Shown: positions 17,194-25,927, numbered from the stretch's first letter. The stretch is 64,000 nucleotides of DNA from Bacteriovoracaceae bacterium (GCA_023701435.1 JAMPXB010000015.1:1-64000), one strand, 5' to 3'. The notes: generated by a model not told the origin, from the sequence alone. Translations and numbers: made by a program.

Positions 17194-17941
17194 TCGCCTC
17201 TTTTGTTCCAGAATAATCTTCTACGACTTTCTGGAATGCTTGCTTGGCTTCATCTTTTTTTCCGCTCTTTTTCAGAGAACGACCAATGAAAAGCAGACTA
17301 CTGGCCGCAAGGGATGATTTAGGATACTTGGTAAAAATTTTACTGAAATAGACCAAGGCCTTATCAGTATTACCTGTGTAGTACTCAACTCTTCCTAATC
17401 CGTGAAGAACTTTATTGTGATCACCGGCGGTCAGGTCATTATGATCAATCAAAGCTTCCAGTTCAGTTCGTGCTTCGGCATATTGATTTTTTTTGACGAG
17501 CTCCAGGCCTGTGGCTAGATCTTGTTTAGCGCTTTTTTTTTTAGGAGCTTGGGCCTTGGCTGAAGAGGTCAGGCTTTGAGTGACTTTCTCAATAAAGGCT
17601 CTCTGCTCTTTTAATTCATTTTGAATCTGAAGAAGCTGAGTGTTCTGGGCCTCTTGTTGAGTGGTCAGGACCTTTAATGTTTCATTCATTTTATTTAAAT
17701 TCTCAGGATCGACTTGGCCTTGACGATGCTCTATTTCCTCAATTCGGCCATTCATACGGTCAAGTTGAGACTGCATATCCTTCATTTGGGTAACCATATC
17801 GGCAACCAGACCCTGGGAGTCTTTTAGTTGCTCTGTCATCGTATCAAAGCGCTTTTCCCGATTAACTTGATCGGCAGTCTTGATACATGCAGTGGATAAG
17901 ATAGCTAATGCTAATAAAGTTGAAATTTTCATCATGGCCAT
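17171..17941 (-). CDS. CpoB/YbgF-like TPR lipoprotein
   Basis: Signal peptide with lipobox STAC (Cys19), a long coiled-coil region with Gln/Met-rich heptads (about residues 35-120), then C-terminal tetratricopeptide repeats including AEARTELEALIDHN, VLHGLGRVEYYTGNTDKAL and SSLLFIGRSLKKSG. This is the layout of CpoB/YbgF, which acts with the Tol-Pal system in cell constriction. Two genes downstream of pal, which fits. Unlike E. coli CpoB it appears to be a lipoprotein. Confidence 0.8.
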   Translation of the reverse strand: MAMMKISTLLALAILSTACIKTADQVNREKRFDTMTEQLKDSQGLVADMVTQMKDMQSQLDRMNGRIEEIEHRQGQVDPENLNKMNETLKVLTTQQEAQNTQLLQIQNELKEQRAFIEKVTQSLTSSAKAQAPKKKSAKQDLATGLELVKKNQYAEARTELEALIDHNDLTAGDHNKVLHGLGRVEYYTGNTDKALVYFSKIFTKYPKSSLAASSLLFIGRSLKKSGKKDEAKQAFQKVVEDYSGTKEANEAKKEI

Positions 17942-17984
17942 ACACCTCTAGTCGTAAGATGTATTGATATTACAGGAATATTAA

Positions 17985-18287
17985 CTATTCTGCATTACCT
18001 TCAAGGGCTTTTTTTCTTATGGCCTGGTATTCGGCCTGTTCGGAGTATTTTTTAGAAAGAAGAGCATATTCCTGGGCCTTGTTAAAATACTTCCGGCGAT
18101 AAGCCGACTTGGCCTTGAGGTAAAAGTCTTCTGCTTTTCGAAAGGTATTAGCAGCGTGAACGTCAGCGCCTGCTTCTTTGGCGGCCATGAAAGCGGCTTG
18201 AGCAAGGCTCATTTCAATTTTAGGGCGTGTGGTCGCTAAACCACACGCACCCAAAATGAATAATATGAGAAGGAGAGGTAATCTCAT
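17985..18287 (-). CDS. Small DUF4398-like lipoprotein, 100 aa
   Basis: Lipobox LGAC at about residues 12-15, then one helical domain with AQAAFMAAKEAGADVHAA and AYRRKYFNKAQEYALLSKK, which matches the Ala-rich helical DUF4398 pattern (substrate-binding-like, often beside OmpA/Pal proteins). It starts seven bases after pal and precedes the CpoB-like gene, so it probably acts with the Tol-Pal envelope machinery. Exact role unknown. Confidence 0.72.
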   Translation of the reverse strand: MRLPLLLILFILGACGLATTRPKIEMSLAQAAFMAAKEAGADVHAANTFRKAEDFYLKAKSAYRRKYFNKAQEYALLSKKYSEQAEYQAIRKKALEGNAE

Positions 18288-18293
18288 CTAACC

Positions 18294-18794
18294 TTATTTC
18301 GCAGTTACTACGAAATTAGCACGACGGTTTTGAGACCATGCTGATTCATCATTGCCTTCAGCTTTTGGACGCTCATTACCGTAAGAGATTGTAGAAATTC
18401 TTTTTGATTCTACACCAAGAGCTACGAGGTAATCACGTACAGCTTTTGCACGACGCTCACCTAGAGCAAGGTTATACTGACGACCACCACGCTCATCGCA
18501 ATGACCTTCAACTTGAATGTCAACGTTAGCGTTTGATTTAAGGAATTCAGCATTAACTTTAACAGCTTCTTTTGTATCAGCGTCTAAGTTAGAAGAATCG
18601 AAAGCAAAGTAAACAGTTTGAAGACCGCCGGCCTTGTTGCTGTCTGAGTCACCATTAAGTTCAAGAGTAAGACCGTTGTTAGCGCCGTTAGCACCAAGAG
18701 CAGCATCGTCTTGAGCATTTTTTGGCTTGTTAGAAGCACAACCAACTGCAAGTAAACCAACCATAAGTGTCGTAAAAAAAGCACGTGTGAACAT
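18294..18794 (-). CDS. pal: Peptidoglycan-associated lipoprotein Pal
   Basis: Outer-membrane lipoprotein that binds peptidoglycan and links the envelope layers with TolB. Lipobox AVGC around residues 16-19, a disordered Asn/Gly/Asp-rich linker, then an OmpA_C domain with VYFAFDSSNLD, VEGHCDERGGRQYNLALGERRA and ISYGNERP, plus the diaminopimelate-binding Asp and Arg. The ribosome-binding site is AAGGAGA, seven bases before the ATG. The Shine-Dalgarno region and bases up to the start codon are perfectly complementary to a segment of the small RNA predicted at 19044-19137. Confidence 0.93.
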   Translation of the reverse strand: MFTRAFFTTLMVGLLAVGCASNKPKNAQDDAALGANGANNGLTLELNGDSDSNKAGGLQTVYFAFDSSNLDADTKEAVKVNAEFLKSNANVDIQVEGHCDERGGRQYNLALGERRAKAVRDYLVALGVESKRISTISYGNERPKAEGNDESAWSQNRRANFVVTAK

Positions 18795-18840
18795 TTAACT
18801 TCTCCTTTGAAGTAATATGAAATCGAAAATGAAATGTAAT

Positions 18841-18877
18841 CGTTGACGATTATGCCGAGTTTGCACTGTTTTTTGAA
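18841..18877 (-). promoter_or_regulatory. Probable pal operon promoter
   Basis: On the minus strand TTCAAA (18877-18872), a 17-bp spacer and CATAAT (18854-18849) give a start near 18841 and a leader of about 46 nt for pal. Four and five of six consensus bases match. Confidence 0.45.
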
Positions 18878-18926
18878 GGGAAAACTGATCATCAGACTCG
18901 GATTATTAATAAATGCTCAGTCAGTC

Positions 18927-18990
18927 TTTTGACATCGAAAGAGGTGGATTGTCAGAGCCTTGACCGATTCCTCACTGAGATGTGCGTCAA
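18927..18990 (+). promoter_or_regulatory. Possible activator sites for the sigma-54 promoter
   Basis: TTGAC occurs at 18929-18933 and 18960-18964, 31 bp apart, with GTCA at 18951-18954 and GTCAA at 18986-18990. They lie about 55-115 bp before the predicted start, where enhancer-binding proteins often bind. No specific regulator is implied. Confidence 0.3.
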
Positions 18991-19016
18991 GTGTAGGAAT
19001 TAATGAAAAATAATAG

Positions 19017-19034
19017 TTGGCACGATGTTTGCTT
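19017..19034 (+). promoter_or_regulatory. Sigma-54 (-24/-12) promoter
   Basis: TTGGCACGATGTTTGCTT matches the consensus YTGGCACG-N4-TTGCW at every defined position. GG (19019-19020) and GC (19031-19032) are separated by exactly 10 bases. Expected start about 19044. It faces away from pal and toward the terminator at 19098-19133, with no coding sequence between. Confidence 0.8.
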
Positions 19035-19043
19035 ATAAGGATT

Positions 19044-19137
19044 GTGTGTGTGTTGGAGTTAAAGAAAGGATTTTTTTAACTTCTCCTTAGTCTCTCGAAA
19101 AAAAAGCCCATCTCTATGATGGGCTTTTTTTTTATTC
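19044..19137 (+). ncRNA. Predicted sigma-54-dependent small RNA, about 94 nt
   Basis: The transcript would run from the sigma-54 start to the U-tract of the terminator. It could fold into a 5' hairpin pairing GGAG-TTAAA (19055-19063) with TTTAA/CTCC in 19075-19086, followed by the terminator stem. The 14 bases 19075-19088 (TTTAACTTCTCCTT) are an exact complement of the pal translation start region, 18794-18807 on the opposite strand. No reasonable reading frame exists in it. The existence of the RNA is inferred from promoter plus terminator; targeting of pal is inferred from complementarity. Confidence 0.6.
19098..19133. terminator. Bidirectional terminator
   Basis: GCCCATC (19106-19112) pairs with GATGGGC (19118-19124), flanked by eight As and nine Ts. 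It ends the predicted small RNA on the plus strand and the arginase-family gene on the minus strand. Confidence 0.9.
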
Positions 19138-20049
19138 CAAACTCTCATAAACAAAGCTGGCGAGGGTTCTCATACTAAAACTAGAAAGGGTGTCATAGAG
19201 AGGATTAAGTTCATAAATCCCCATGATTGGACTGTGAGCGATAGGTAGTTTTTGAAATCTCATCCATATCTCCAGAAGCTCTGTACGGCCTAGACCTGAT
19301 GGATTGACAGCACTTACTCCCGGAACTTCTGCTCCACTCAAGGCGTCTGCGTCTAAACTGAAAATCACCAGAGTTTTTTCATCAATTTCCCTCTCCATCT
19401 CCTTAAAGAAGAGATCAAGAGCATCTGTGGTTACTTCATTTCTCCATAGAATGCGGAGCTTGCCTTTGCTTAATGGAGAGAGGGTAGAAAAGGAATTAGC
19501 AAAGGAGTGAAGCCCAAGTTGATAGAGCGAAAATTGGCCCTGAAAACCTTCAGCAAATTGACGAAAGGGAGTTCCTGAATGGTGATTTTCGTCGGTCCGA
19601 GTATCAGCATGGGCATCAATGTTTAGTACCACCACTTTGGCATAATTTTCAGAAAGGGCCCTAAGAAGGGGATAGACATGATCATGTCCTCCGCCAATAT
19701 GACAGATTCTGCTTTGTGGGAATTGTTTAATCAGACCAGCTATTCGGAAAGCTTCTTGTTCCTGGGCGCGGTGAAAATCAGTTTCTTCCTCAGATGAAGC
19801 GGCGACTTCGAAATCATGGAACGCCATTTGGCTAAGGGTCTTATCCTGAGCAAATTTCTTAAATGTTGCCAGGAAGGATTGAGGGGCAAAGCGGGCGCCA
19901 TTTCTGCCACCATTTCTCATGACTCCAATATCAGATGAACTCTTTAAGAAGAGGCAAGTTGCCGGTGTCTTGCCTGCATCGGCAGAAAATAGTGCACCTA
20001 CAGACTCTTGAAAACGCTTTTGTGATTGAGTGATAGCTGGCTTCGTCAT
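19132..20049 (-). CDS. Arginase/formimidoylglutamase-family hydrolase
   Basis: A 305-aa binuclear-manganese ureohydrolase. The metal motifs are GGGHDHVYP (about residues 118-126), NIDAHADTR, and SLDADALSGAEVPGVSA. The third motif lacks the usual DP and ends in PGVSA, as in formimidoylglutamase-type members, so N-formimidoyl-glutamate is a likelier substrate than arginine. No other histidine-degradation gene is nearby. It is single and diverges from the GYF-domain gene. Confidence 0.78.
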   Translation of the reverse strand: MTKPAITQSQKRFQESVGALFSADAGKTPATCLFLKSSSDIGVMRNGGRNGARFAPQSFLATFKKFAQDKTLSQMAFHDFEVAASSEEETDFHRAQEQEAFRIAGLIKQFPQSRICHIGGGHDHVYPLLRALSENYAKVVVLNIDAHADTRTDENHHSGTPFRQFAEGFQGQFSLYQLGLHSFANSFSTLSPLSKGKLRILWRNEVTTDALDLFFKEMEREIDEKTLVIFSLDADALSGAEVPGVSAVNPSGLGRTELLEIWMRFQKLPIAHSPIMGIYELNPLYDTLSSFSMRTLASFVYESLE

Positions 20050-20118
20050 AAAATAATCTTATTTCCCTTTGATTTAGGAATGACGTTGTCAAATTTTAAT
20101 TGGACTGACAAGGACTCT

Positions 20119-21480
20119 ATGAAGTGGTTTATTCTTCTGCCTACGGGGCACGAGGGACCATACTCACTAAGTAAGCTTGCACAACTTATAGATCAGAAAA
20201 AAATAGCGGCAGATGTCAAAGTCTGGGCCGAAGGTCTTGCTGAACCTGTCGTTTTAAAAAAAGCGCTGGCCGCCAGTGAAGTTGCTCCTGAGGTTGAAAT
20301 ACCTGATTTGCCTCCCATCCCGGAGCCTTTACCGGAACAGGTTACTTCAAACAAATTAGAAGATGATCTTCCTCCTTTACCTGTCATGGAAGAGACTTCC
20401 GAAATAGAAGTTCCGGTTACTGAACCAGAGAAAAAAAACATCAAACTTCGAGTTTGGAGTTTTATTTTCATTTCAGTGGTACTGATGCTCTTTTTTGCTT
20501 TTGGCAATGTGCTAAAGAGTCTGGAAACGTTTAATATTGGCCGTTTGCCTAAAATGACATTGGAACTTCATGAAAGAATTTTAAAAGAAAATTCTTTTGG
20601 AGGCTGGGACAAAAAAATCTTCTTTAAAGAATATCTTCCAGATGACCATAGTCACATATGGCTTGTGACCACTAGTTTTCAAACCTGCAAAGTTGAAGCA
20701 AGTTTTCAATCGATTAAAGATAAAATGCTGTCCCTTGATAACGAGACCGTCGCCTTTAAGACCAAAGGGGAGCTTAAAAACCATGTGGTTGAATTTTCCT
20801 CCTTTGAGTTCACTGCTGGAAATAAAATTATTCCGGGACTTTATGAAATGGACGTCAAGGCCACTCACTGTAAGTGGGAAGGTCTCTCGCCTCTAGTATT
20901 GAATAAATTTCAGGGACCGGAGAGTGAATACATTGCCCGGACTAAGGTTGTTCTCTTTTCTAAAGGGGCCATTGAATTCAATAAAGTTCTGGATAAGTTG
21001 CTCCAAAAGAAAATGGCGCAAGAGCTTAAGGAAAAAACGAAAGAAGACCTTTTCTGGCAGAACTTGCAGCAGAAATTTGAAACCCTCCAGGCGATTACTT
21101 TGCAAATTGAGCAATTGATGCTGGATTTTCTGGAACAGAAACCAAACCAGTTTCAGAGTAACCTAAAGCCGATGGTGGATCAGTACACCCGTAAATTCGG
21201 TTCTTTCCTGACATCCTTTATTATAGACAATGAAAAGTACTTCAAGGATCTCAAGGAGGGGGCTTCCAAAAAAAGAAACTATGAACTCATGGTCAAGCTG
21301 ACAACCAAACGGATAGGTCTTGAAACGATGAAGTTCATAGAAGAGTTTCAGAACTTAAAGAAAAATCCTACGGTCAAAGAGGTCAATGCCTATTCAGAGC
21401 GGGTCAAAAAAGTTTTTGCCGCCGTTAAGAATGATATTGCCCAAAAGATAATTCAGGTTTCTGAGGATCGATCGAAGTAA
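20119..21480 (+). CDS. GYF_2-domain membrane-anchored protein
   Basis: The N-terminal 55 residues have WFILLPTGHEGPYSLSKLAQL, the pattern of GYF_2 domains that bind short peptides, then a Pro/Glu-rich linker, one TM helix (about residues 113-135, FIFISVVLMLFFAFG), and a large periplasmic helical region. An in-frame start at 20026 would overlap the divergent gene; ATG 20119 has AAGGA four bases upstream and begins right at the GYF domain, so it is chosen (453 aa). Such proteins often tie cytoplasmic recognition to the envelope. No specific function. It overlaps the convergent MBL gene by 56 bp. Confidence 0.7.
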   Translation: MKWFILLPTGHEGPYSLSKLAQLIDQKKIAADVKVWAEGLAEPVVLKKALAASEVAPEVEIPDLPPIPEPLPEQVTSNKLEDDLPPLPVMEETSEIEVPVTEPEKKNIKLRVWSFIFISVVLMLFFAFGNVLKSLETFNIGRLPKMTLELHERILKENSFGGWDKKIFFKEYLPDDHSHIWLVTTSFQTCKVEASFQSIKDKMLSLDNETVAFKTKGELKNHVVEFSSFEFTAGNKIIPGLYEMDVKATHCKWEGLSPLVLNKFQGPESEYIARTKVVLFSKGAIEFNKVLDKLLQKKMAQELKEKTKEDLFWQNLQQKFETLQAITLQIEQLMLDFLEQKPNQFQSNLKPMVDQYTRKFGSFLTSFIIDNEKYFKDLKEGASKKRNYELMVKLTTKRIGLETMKFIEEFQNLKKNPTVKEVNAYSERVKKVFAAVKNDIAQKIIQVSEDRSK

Positions 21481-22324
21481 CCGCGAAAGTTTCGGCCGCT
21501 TCAAAATCTGATTCACCCTTCTTCTTTATTTTGGCACCCCAAATCTTCATGTCATGTTCAAAAATCATGGTTAGATTTTTTTGGATGATAAATTGATAGA
21601 AGTTAACCTTATCTATAGTCGTTCTTCCTGGAGCAATGTCATAACCCATGACCCATGGAACAGGGATGTGAGCACTGGTGGGAACAAGATCCGCCATATA
21701 GATGAAATTCTCATCAAATGGATGAACCAGCCATGGGGTATGGCCATGGGAGCATTTAAAGGAGATTTTATCAGAACCGTCAGTTAAGATAGTGCCTTCT
21801 TCTCCTTCGAGCCAATGAACTTTTCCTTCCCGCTCCGCTTGCTCAATCAGTGGTCTAAAATACTGTGAATGGAATGATCCTGAATCCCGCAGGGTGGGAT
21901 TTAAGGCATAGTCATAATGTTGACGGTGGATATGTAGGTGAGCATTGGGGAAGACATTAATATGTTGATCAGCATCATGACCAAGTCCGCCAATATGATC
22001 GAAGTGCAGGTGAGTCACGATCAGGTCGGTAATGTCGGAGGGTTTTAGCTTAAAATTTTCCTCCAGGGTTTGGATTAAAGGATTTTTAGGCCCCAAAACC
22101 CCGAAACGATCATCAAACTTTTCCCCATGGTAATCACCAATACCAGTATCTACCAGTATGTTTCTGGTTGGAGTTTGAATCAGCATAACCCGCAGACTTA
22201 ATTGAATTCTATTTAACTCATCTGCAGGAATGTATTTTGACCATAATGGTTTGGGAATTATCCCGAACATCGCTCCACCATCTAATTTAAAAACCGCCGG
22301 ATGGAGAATAAAATATTTTTTCAT
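21425..22324 (-). CDS. Metallo-beta-lactamase-fold hydrolase (lactonase-like)
   Basis: Zinc motif THLHFDHIGGLG (HxHxDH), a later SHGHTPWLV histidine, and an ADLVPTSAH aspartate/histidine region give the full binuclear metal site. The order and size (about 299 aa) fit the quorum-quenching-lactonase-like branch, but the substrate is unknown. The start MKKYFILHP at 22324 has GAGGTG directly upstream; an ATG seven codons earlier has no such site. Confidence 0.8.
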   Translation of the reverse strand: MKKYFILHPAVFKLDGGAMFGIIPKPLWSKYIPADELNRIQLSLRVMLIQTPTRNILVDTGIGDYHGEKFDDRFGVLGPKNPLIQTLEENFKLKPSDITDLIVTHLHFDHIGGLGHDADQHINVFPNAHLHIHRQHYDYALNPTLRDSGSFHSQYFRPLIEQAEREGKVHWLEGEEGTILTDGSDKISFKCSHGHTPWLVHPFDENFIYMADLVPTSAHIPVPWVMGYDIAPGRTTIDKVNFYQFIIQKNLTMIFEHDMKIWGAKIKKKGESDFEAAETFAVTSIDPQKPELSFGQYHS

Positions 22325-22380
22325 AACACCTCGCTTCTCCATCATGCCCTTTCAAAACCGCGTTTTTCAAGACCTTTTCG

Positions 22381-22408
22381 TTGTCTGACCCTGTAAAATG
22401 CCTATAAT
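22381..22408 (+). promoter_or_regulatory. sucCD promoter
   Basis: TTGTCT (22381-22386), 16 bp, TATAAT (22403-22408). The -10 box is perfect and the gene's AAGGAG follows at 22432-22437. Confidence 0.6.
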
Positions 22409-22442
22409 GTGACCTATTCAAATGTAGTTTTAAGGAGAGCCT

Positions 22443-23612
22443 ATGAATGTTCATGAGTACCAGGCCAAAGACCTGATGCGACAGTTTAACATCGCGGTCT
22501 TAAAAGGTGGAGTGGCAACTACTCCAGCTGAGGCAGTGGAAGTGGCCAAGAAATTGGACAGTAAAGTTTGGGTTGTTAAGGCCCAGATTCATGCTGGTGG
22601 CCGCGGTAAGGGTGGTGGAGTAAAACTCGCCCGCTCTCTAGAGGAAGTCGAAAAGTTGGCCGGAGAAATTCTTGGCATGCAACTTGTCACTCACCAAACA
22701 GGTCCTGAAGGTAAGAAAGTACTTAAGGTTCTTGTTGAACAGGGTTGTGATATTGATCACGAGTACTATTGCGGTATCGTTCTTGACCGTACTGTTGGAA
22801 AAATCGCCATGATGGTTTCAACCGAAGGTGGAATGGAGATTGAAACAGTTGCTCACAATACTCCGGAAAAAATTATTAAAGCTCACATCGATCCAGCGAC
22901 AGGTTTTACTCCTGCTCATGGTCGTAAGCTTGGATATGCTCTTGGACTTAAAGGTGAAACTTTGAAGAAAGCGATCTCTTTCTTTGAAAACCTTTATAAG
23001 CTTTATATCGAAAAAGATTGTTCTATTGCTGAAATCAACCCACTAGTTACAACTAAGCAGGGTGATGTGCTGGCATTGGACGGCAAGCTTAACTTTGATG
23101 ACAACGCTCTTTTCCGTCATCCAGATATTGAAGCAATGAGAGATGTGACAGAAGAGTCAGCTCAAGAACTTGAAGCTGGTAAATATGGACTATCTTATAT
23201 CTCTTTGGATGGAAATATCGGCTGTCTAGTTAATGGTGCAGGTCTTGCCATGGCAACACTTGATATCTTAAAGCTTCACGGCGGAACTCCGGCCAACTTC
23301 CTTGATGTAGGGGGTGGTGCCACTAAAGAAACTGTTCAAAAAGCTTTCTCAATTATTCTAGAAGATAAAAACGTTAAAGCGATTCTCGTGAATATCTTTG
23401 GCGGGATTATGAAGTGTGACATCATTGCCCACGGGGTAGTTGATGCTGCTAAAGAACTCGGTGTAAGTGTACCGTTGGTTGTTCGCCTCGAAGGTACTAA
23501 CGTTGCTCTTGGTAAAAAAATTCTTGCTGAATCTGGTTTAAAAATCACTCCAGCTGGTGACCTTGCTGATGCTGCTGCTAAAGCAGTAGCTGCTGCTAAG
23601 GGAGGAAAATAA
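22443..23612 (+). CDS. sucC: Succinyl-CoA synthetase, beta subunit
   Basis: Makes succinate and a nucleoside triphosphate from succinyl-CoA in the TCA cycle, with SucD. 389 aa. ATP-grasp start [15 protein letters not shown], nucleotide-binding [20 protein letters not shown], and the C-terminal ligase region with [15 protein letters not shown] and [16 protein letters not shown] are complete. Strong AAGGAG upstream. One base separates it from sucD. Codon use favours T-ending codons, as in highly expressed genes here. Confidence 0.97.
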   Translation: MNVHEYQAKDLMRQFNIAVLKGGVATTPAEAVEVAKKLDSKVWVVKAQIHAGGRGKGGGVKLARSLEEVEKLAGEILGMQLVTHQTGPEGKKVLKVLVEQGCDIDHEYYCGIVLDRTVGKIAMMVSTEGGMEIETVAHNTPEKIIKAHIDPATGFTPAHGRKLGYALGLKGETLKKAISFFENLYKLYIEKDCSIAEINPLVTTKQGDVLALDGKLNFDDNALFRHPDIEAMRDVTEESAQELEAGKYGLSYISLDGNIGCLVNGAGLAMATLDILKLHGGTPANFLDVGGGATKETVQKAFSIILEDKNVKAILVNIFGGIMKCDIIAHGVVDAAKELGVSVPLVVRLEGTNVALGKKILAESGLKITPAGDLADAAAKAVAAAKGGK

Positions 23613-23613
23613 T

Positions 23614-24486
23614 ATGGCCATTTTAATTAACAGAAGCACTCGCCTCATCACTATCGGTCTTACCGGTAAACAAGGTACTTTTCACACTCTTCAATCTCGT
23701 GACTATGGAACGAATGTTGTAGGTGGGGTAACTCCTGGTAAGGGCGGAACGATTCATGAAGGCATTCCTGTCTTCAATACAACTTTTGAAGCGGTTAAAG
23801 AAACTGGCGCCAATGCTGCCATGATTTTTGTTCCACCTCCATATGCTGCAGATTCAATCATTGAATGTATTGATTCTGAGATTCCTCTTATTATCTGTAT
23901 TACTGAAGGTATTCCTGTCGGTGATATGGTTAAAGTCAAGGCTGCTCTAAAAGGTTCTAAGTCTCGCCTGATCGGTCCAAACTGCCCGGGTGTTATCACT
24001 CCAGGTGAGTGTAAGATCGGTATTATGCCAGGTCATATTCATATGCCGGGCAATGTGGGAGTTATCTCTCGTTCTGGAACTTTGACTTATGAAGCTGTTT
24101 ACCAGCTTACTCAGCGTGAGATTGGTCAATCTACTTGCGTTGGTATCGGTGGAGATCCAGTGAATGGAACAAACTTCATTGATTGTTTGGAAATGTTCGA
24201 GAAAGATCCTGACACTAAGGCCGTGATCATGATTGGTGAGATCGGTGGTACAGCTGAAACAGATGCTGCTCGTTGGATCAAAGCAAACATGACTAAGCCA
24301 GTGGTGAGCTTCATCGCCGGTGCTGCTGCTCCAAAAGGTAAGCGTATGGGCCATGCTGGGGCAATCATTTCAGGTGAAGATGATTCTGCCGAGTCTAAGT
24401 TCAAGATTCTTCAGGAATGTGGTGTAACTATTGCACGATCTCCAGCTGAACTTGGACAAAAGATCGCAGAAGTATTAAAGAAGTAA
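23614..24486 (+). CDS. sucD: Succinyl-CoA synthetase, alpha subunit
   Basis: CoA-binding and phospho-histidine subunit of the synthetase. 290 aa. CoA-binding Rossmann segment [36 protein letters not shown], and the active-site histidine in [13 protein letters not shown] are all present. GGGAGG ten bases before the ATG. It follows sucC in the same operon and is followed 30 bp on by ndk, which could use the same nucleotide pool. Confidence 0.97.
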   Translation: MAILINRSTRLITIGLTGKQGTFHTLQSRDYGTNVVGGVTPGKGGTIHEGIPVFNTTFEAVKETGANAAMIFVPPPYAADSIIECIDSEIPLIICITEGIPVGDMVKVKAALKGSKSRLIGPNCPGVITPGECKIGIMPGHIHMPGNVGVISRSGTLTYEAVYQLTQREIGQSTCVGIGGDPVNGTNFIDCLEMFEKDPDTKAVIMIGEIGGTAETDAARWIKANMTKPVVSFIAGAAAPKGKRMGHAGAIISGEDDSAESKFKILQECGVTIARSPAELGQKIAEVLKK

Positions 24487-24516
24487 AAACAAATTTTTTA
24501 TAAACAAGGAGCTTTC

Positions 24517-24945
24517 ATGGCCGTTGAAAAAACACTTTCTATCGTAAAACCAAATTCTACTCTTGATAACAATATCGGTAACATCATCGCTATTTTTGAA
24601 AAGAACGGTCTTCGCATTTCTGGAGCTAAATTTGCTCGCCTTTCAAAAGAAAAAGCTGAAGGCTTCTATATTGAGCACAAAGAGCGTCCTTTCTTTGGCG
24701 AACTAGTTAACTTCATGACTTCAGGTCCTGTAATGCTTATGGTTCTTGAAGGTGAAAACGCTGTTGCAAAAAACAGAGAGCTTATGGGTGCTACTAACCC
24801 AGCCAACGCTGCTGAAGGCACAATCCGTAAACTTTATGCTAAATCAGTAGGCGAGAACTCTGTTCACGGTTCTGATTCAGCTGCTGCTGCTGAAAGAGAA
24901 ATTGCTTATTTCTTTGAAAAGCACGAAGTAGTAAATCGCTTCTAA
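24517..24945 (+). CDS. ndk: Nucleoside diphosphate kinase
   Basis: Equalises nucleoside triphosphate pools through a phosphohistidine intermediate. 142 aa. The active site is [20 protein letters not shown], and the Kpn-loop region and N-terminal TLSIVKPN are standard. AAGGAG is six bases upstream. Last gene of the sucCD transcript, followed directly by a strong terminator. Confidence 0.97.
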   Translation: MAVEKTLSIVKPNSTLDNNIGNIIAIFEKNGLRISGAKFARLSKEKAEGFYIEHKERPFFGELVNFMTSGPVMLMVLEGENAVAKNRELMGATNPANAAEGTIRKLYAKSVGENSVHGSDSAAAAEREIAYFFEKHEVVNRF

Positions 24946-24952
24946 TTAATGA

Positions 24953-24981
24953 GGCCCGCTTAAAAGCGGGCCTTTTTTTTT
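24953..24981 (+). terminator. Terminator after ndk
   Basis: GGCCCGCT (24953-24960) and AGCGGGCC (24965-24972) with a TAAA loop and nine Ts. Confidence 0.92.
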
Positions 24982-25106
24982 GCCCTGAATTAAGACCCAT
25001 CCACTTTAAGTCCCGAGAATTCTGTCTTTTATAAGAGACAAAATCTTTTTTCTTGTGAAACTGCGCTAGCACAACCGCAACATAACTCCATTTTTCATGA
25101 ATTCCA

Positions 25107-25162
25107 GTAGTTGGTAAAATTTTTAAGGAGAAAAGGAATTCTCTAAAGAGAGATTCAACTAC
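25107..25162 (+). promoter_or_regulatory. Structured leader of the exported protein gene
   Basis: GTAGTTG (25107-25113) pairs with CAACTAC (25156-25162), enclosing a smaller GAAT..CTCT/AGAG..ATTC hairpin and an unused AAGGAG (25125-25130). The true ribosome-binding site AAAGGGG follows the stem. Confidence 0.3.
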
Positions 25163-25178
25163 AAAAAAGGGGATTGTT

Positions 25179-25787
25179 ATGAAGACAATTTTAGCTTTGG
25201 CAGCAGCACTTGTAATGGGCACTACGGCATATGCCCAGGAATCACCACTGGACTCTTCAACTGGTTCTAGGCACATGTTTGAATTTAGTGCTGATTCGGT
25301 TCTTCAAGGTATTTTATCGTTTGATAAATCCAAAACTCGTGGAGCCGATGCGGATAACGATACCCAGCTGGATTTGGACATCAACTACGCTTACAGCTTA
25401 ATTACGATGCCAAGACTTCAGCTCGGTGGACGCGTTACCTACAATAAGGGAACCCAAGCTGGTCGTGGAGACTTAGAAGATTATGGCCTTGAAGTTGGGG
25501 CGATTGTTAACGCCATGGCCGATTTAGAGAACAGTGCCTACGCCTCTCTCTATCTGGGTATGGGATGGGCCAATACCTACGGCAATAATGACTTTGGCAG
25601 AAAAGATGAAGTTTTAACTAGTACCTTAGCGGTAGGAAAACGCTTTAGTATGGATATGTGGGGGATTAAGCACCTGACTTATACTCCCGAAATTGCACTG
25701 GAAAATATCAATTCCACCACGAGTTCTAACCTTGAATACTCACAAAATATCCAATTCAGATTTCTACAGTTTGCAGTCTTTTTCTAA
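25179..25787 (+). CDS. Exported outer-membrane beta-barrel-like protein, 202 aa
   Basis: Signal peptide MKTILALAAALVMGTTAYAQ with an AYA-Q cleavage site, then alternating hydrophobic/polar strands (LDLDINYAYSLI, LQLGGRVTYNKG, YASLYLGMGWA, IQFRFLQFAVFF) and a C-terminal Phe, as in small eight-stranded porin-like barrels. Monocistronic between two terminators. No family recognised. Confidence 0.7.
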   Translation: MKTILALAAALVMGTTAYAQESPLDSSTGSRHMFEFSADSVLQGILSFDKSKTRGADADNDTQLDLDINYAYSLITMPRLQLGGRVTYNKGTQAGRGDLEDYGLEVGAIVNAMADLENSAYASLYLGMGWANTYGNNDFGRKDEVLTSTLAVGKRFSMDMWGIKHLTYTPEIALENINSTTSSNLEYSQNIQFRFLQFAVFF

Positions 25788-25796
25788 AGATATCCT

Positions 25797-25824
25797 AAAT
25801 GGGCCCGGCTTGCGGGCCCATTTT
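25797..25824 (+). terminator. Terminator after the barrel-like gene
   Basis: GGGCCCG (25801-25807) and CGGGCCC (25813-25819), extended by A/T pairs and ending in TTTT. Confidence 0.8.
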
Positions 25825-25880
25825 CCATGACTTAGTCTTTCCTTTATTTAATAATCTGTAAAAATTTCAAAAGCCTACAC

Positions 25881-25927
25881 CTTAGAGTCATTCCGCGTTA
25901 TAACTGGAGTGACTTAAGCCTTTTTTT
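25881..25927 (+). promoter_or_regulatory. Palindrome with T-tract just upstream of carD
   Basis: AGTCATTCC (25886-25894) and GGAGTGACT (25906-25914) are inverted repeats with one mismatch around TATAAC, followed by seven Ts (25921-25927) and then AAGGAG. It could be an operator over the -10 box or an attenuator hairpin. Confidence 0.4.

Noticed and set aside
23947-24404. Long minus-strand frames within sucD
   Set aside because: Shadow frames caused by biased codon use in a highly expressed gene.
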